From positions 1 to 63,088 of the forward strand of contig JADHXQ010000012.1 in the NCBI GenBank assembly GCA_016782885.1: a stretch of DNA of 63,088 bases, given 5' to 3'. The stretch comes from Phycisphaerae bacterium (GTDB taxonomy: Bacteria > Planctomycetota > Phycisphaerae > SM23-33). The translations under genes and the position numbers were made by a program. This document shows positions 61,783-63,088 of the stretch, in pieces. Positions within the stretch are counted from its first letter, which is position 1. The number at the start of each line of letters is the position of its first letter. The notes under the pieces are model-generated. The model was not told where the DNA came from. It ran no database searches and saw only the letters and a list, made by a program, of their open reading frames with translations.

Positions 61783-62643
61783 TTACTGCCCCGCGGCGCG
61801 GGCGGTTTCTTTCAGGAACGCCAGGCCATCTCGCGCCAAGGCGTCTGCAGATTCGTAAATCTCGCGCCATATGCACGCCGCGGCGCACAGGTCCAGAATG
61901 CCCGTGGCGAAACTTTCGATGGTGACCCACCCGCTGTAGTCGATCTCGTGCAACGCCGCGAACACCTCGCGCCATCGCACCTGCCCCGTGCCGGGCACGC
62001 CGCGGTCGGATTCAGACGCGTGGAAATGTCCCAACCATTTACCCGTCGCGCGGATCGCCGCGGCGGTATCCTTCTCCTCGATATTTCCGTGGAACGTGTC
62101 GAGCTGCACCTTCAGGTTCTCGCTGTCGACGGCCTGGACCAGCTTGACCGCGTCGGCCGCGGTGTTCAGGACGTACGTCTCGAAACGGTTCAGCGGTTCG
62201 ATCGCCAGACACACCCCAGCGCCCGCGGCGTGCTGAGCCCCGGCCGCCAGCCCATCGACGCACCAGTTCCACTCATCTTCGGTTCGCGCCCGCCCGGTCA
62301 TGTGTCCGACCGGAGCGTACAGCGGACCGGCCACCATATCGCCCCCCATCTCCGCGGTGATATCGATCATGCGCCTCAGTCGCTCGGCTCCGAGTTTGCG
62401 TTCGCTCTCGTCGGTGCTGGAGATGCTCTGACCGGGCATGATCACGCAGCATGACGTCAGGCCCATCCCCGCCGCCTCGCACGCCTTCCGCGTAGCCGCG
62501 GCGTCCAGCACGCTCAGATCGTTGAATGGTATCTCGACGCCGTCGTAGCCCATGTCGGCTACCTTCGCGACGAGGTCGAGTTGCTCGTTGGAAAACGTGG
62601 CTGTGTACACAAGGAGGTTCAAACCGTACTTCAATTCTGACAT
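61783..62643 (-). CDS. Sugar epimerase of the D-tagatose/D-psicose 3-epimerase type
   Basis: 286 aa TIM barrel without a signal peptide, so cytoplasmic. The four metal ligands of the family are in place: Glu149 (AIEPLNRFE), Asp182 (VQLDTFH), His208 (HFHASE) and Glu243 (TIESF). Their spacing equals that of Pseudomonas cichorii tagatose 3-epimerase with a shift of three residues. HASESDRGVPGTG is the usual substrate-binding loop. It should interconvert ketoses or keto-sugar derivatives at C3 with a divalent metal. GGAGA lies just before the ATG. It is the first gene of an operon with di-haem paralogue 4, although that protein is exported. Confidence 0.92.
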   Translation of the reverse strand: MSELKYGLNLLVYTATFSNEQLDLVAKVADMGYDGVEIPFNDLSVLDAAATRKACEAAGMGLTSCCVIMPGQSISSTDESERKLGAERLRRMIDITAEMGGDMVAGPLYAPVGHMTGRARTEDEWNWCVDGLAAGAQHAAGAGVCLAIEPLNRFETYVLNTAADAVKLVQAVDSENLKVQLDTFHGNIEEKDTAAAIRATGKWLGHFHASESDRGVPGTGQVRWREVFAALHEIDYSGWVTIESFATGILDLCAAACIWREIYESADALARDGLAFLKETARAAGQ

Positions 62644-62706
62644 GATCAGGTCTCCATGAAATTCTTAATGATGATCTCACCGGACAGGCCGGGAGAATAA
62701 CGGGTG

Positions 62707-62735
62707 AGTCTAATTGCAGCGGACCGGAAGGTCAA
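62707..62735 (-). promoter_or_regulatory. Promoter of the epimerase/di-haem operon
   Basis: On the minus strand TTGACC (62735-62730) and TAGACT (62712-62707) are 17 bases apart, 63 bases before the epimerase start. Confidence 0.55.
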
Positions 62736-62782
62736 GCCGATCGTTGATCCCGGAACCTTCAGGCCCAAAGCCCGGATTCAGT

Positions 62783-62810
62783 TTGCCGACCGCACCGCAT
62801 CGGATACAAT
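62783..62810 (+). promoter_or_regulatory. Promoter candidate for the truncated gene at the window end
   Basis: TTGCCG at 62783-62788 and TACAAT at 62805-62810 are 16 bases apart, 45 bases before the ATG at 62856. Confidence 0.45.
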
Positions 62811-62855
62811 CTCTGCAGAAGCCCCGCAAGGAAATCACGGACTGAAGGAATAAGA

Positions 62856-63088
62856 ATGAAATTCATGACTCGAACCGCAATCGCGGCGATGCTGGCTTCC
62901 CTGTTCAGCTTCAGCCCAATAGCAGCAGAGAACAACGGTCTGGCGCCGGAAGTAACGGATCTCAATGCCGCAGACGTTTCGTATGCCAAAGAGAAACTGA
63001 TCAAGTATCTCGACAAGCCGTACATCAGCACCGCCCCCGCGAAACTCGATGATGGAATTCCAGTTGGACGGCTCGGCGTCGACGGCGG
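62856..63088 (+). CDS. Secreted protein, N-terminal part only (possible serine hydrolase)
   Basis: The gene runs off the window after 77 codons. AAGGAA six bases upstream supports the ATG. A signal peptide (RTAIAAMLASLFSFSPIAA) is clear. The mature start, with YLDKPYISTAPAKLDDGIPVGRLG, is reminiscent of the N-terminal region of beta-lactamase-like serine hydrolases, but no catalytic motif lies within the visible part, so the product is uncertain. Confidence 0.6.
   Translation, partial: MKFMTRTAIAAMLASLFSFSPIAAENNGLAPEVTDLNAADVSYAKEKLIKYLDKPYISTAPAKLDDGIPVGRLGVDG

Overview
The window looks like a piece of a Planctomycetota chromosome, most likely Phycisphaerae-like. The evidence is a high-GC sequence crowded with secreted enzymes: four Tat-exported sulfatases, three Tat-exported Gfo/Idh/MocA oxidoreductases, two large secreted flavoproteins, four large di-haem proteins that resemble the hydrazine synthase alpha subunit (HzsA), PEP-CTERM surface proteins, and a ThuA-HEAT-DUF6807 fusion. 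The class assignment is inference; there is no rRNA or other marker here, and I see no tRNA, CRISPR array or intact transposase.

Layout. (1) 1-2810: clpC with its own sigma-70-like promoter, a perfect 23-bp palindrome in the leader and a terminator hairpin. (2) 2811-4941: a low-coding stretch with a possible phage terminase fragment and a YhcG-type PD-(D/E)xK nuclease, probably an insertion zone. (3) 4938-10572: a double-flavin oxidoreductase followed by a di-haem HzsA-like protein. (4) 10867-13396: ECF sigma factor plus a long transmembrane anti-sigma-like protein. (5) 13618-18508: a four-gene Gld-type ABC export operon ending in a DUF4340-parvulin fusion. A large palindromic repeat lies downstream, between this operon and two convergent lipoprotein genes (18653-19613). 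(6) 19796-28711: flavoprotein, di-haem protein, TIM-barrel isomerase-like protein, Gfo/Idh oxidoreductase and sulfatase, all on the plus strand. (7) 28728-46122: ten minus-strand genes: lipoprotein, sulfatase, Gfo/Idh, sulfatase, ThuA-HEAT-DUF6807, Gfo/Idh, di-haem protein, HlyD-like adaptor, terpenoid-cyclase-fold lipoprotein and GH43. (8) 46271-49237: sulfatase and beta-helix protein. (9) 49403-54675: a two-gene PEP-CTERM operon (CotH-like protein and a giant beta-strand-repeat protein). (10) 54998-63088: trypsin-like protease, LamG protein, an epimerase/di-haem protein operon and the start of a truncated secreted protein.

How the genes may work together. Sulfatases, GH43, the beta-helix protein and carbohydrate-binding modules point to breakdown of sulfated polysaccharide in the periplasm or at the cell surface. 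The exported Gfo/Idh enzymes, TIM-barrel isomerases, ThuA and DUF6807 domains fit an oxidative (3-keto-sugar type) route. The most interesting element is a flavoprotein gene directly upstream of a di-haem beta-propeller (HzsA-like) gene, seen twice. I infer a sugar-oxidising flavoprotein that hands electrons to a dedicated c-type cytochrome, but nothing in the sequence proves the substrate. Two further HzsA-like paralogues carry different N-terminal binding modules (discoidin-like and LamG), as if the same redox unit were aimed at different glycans.
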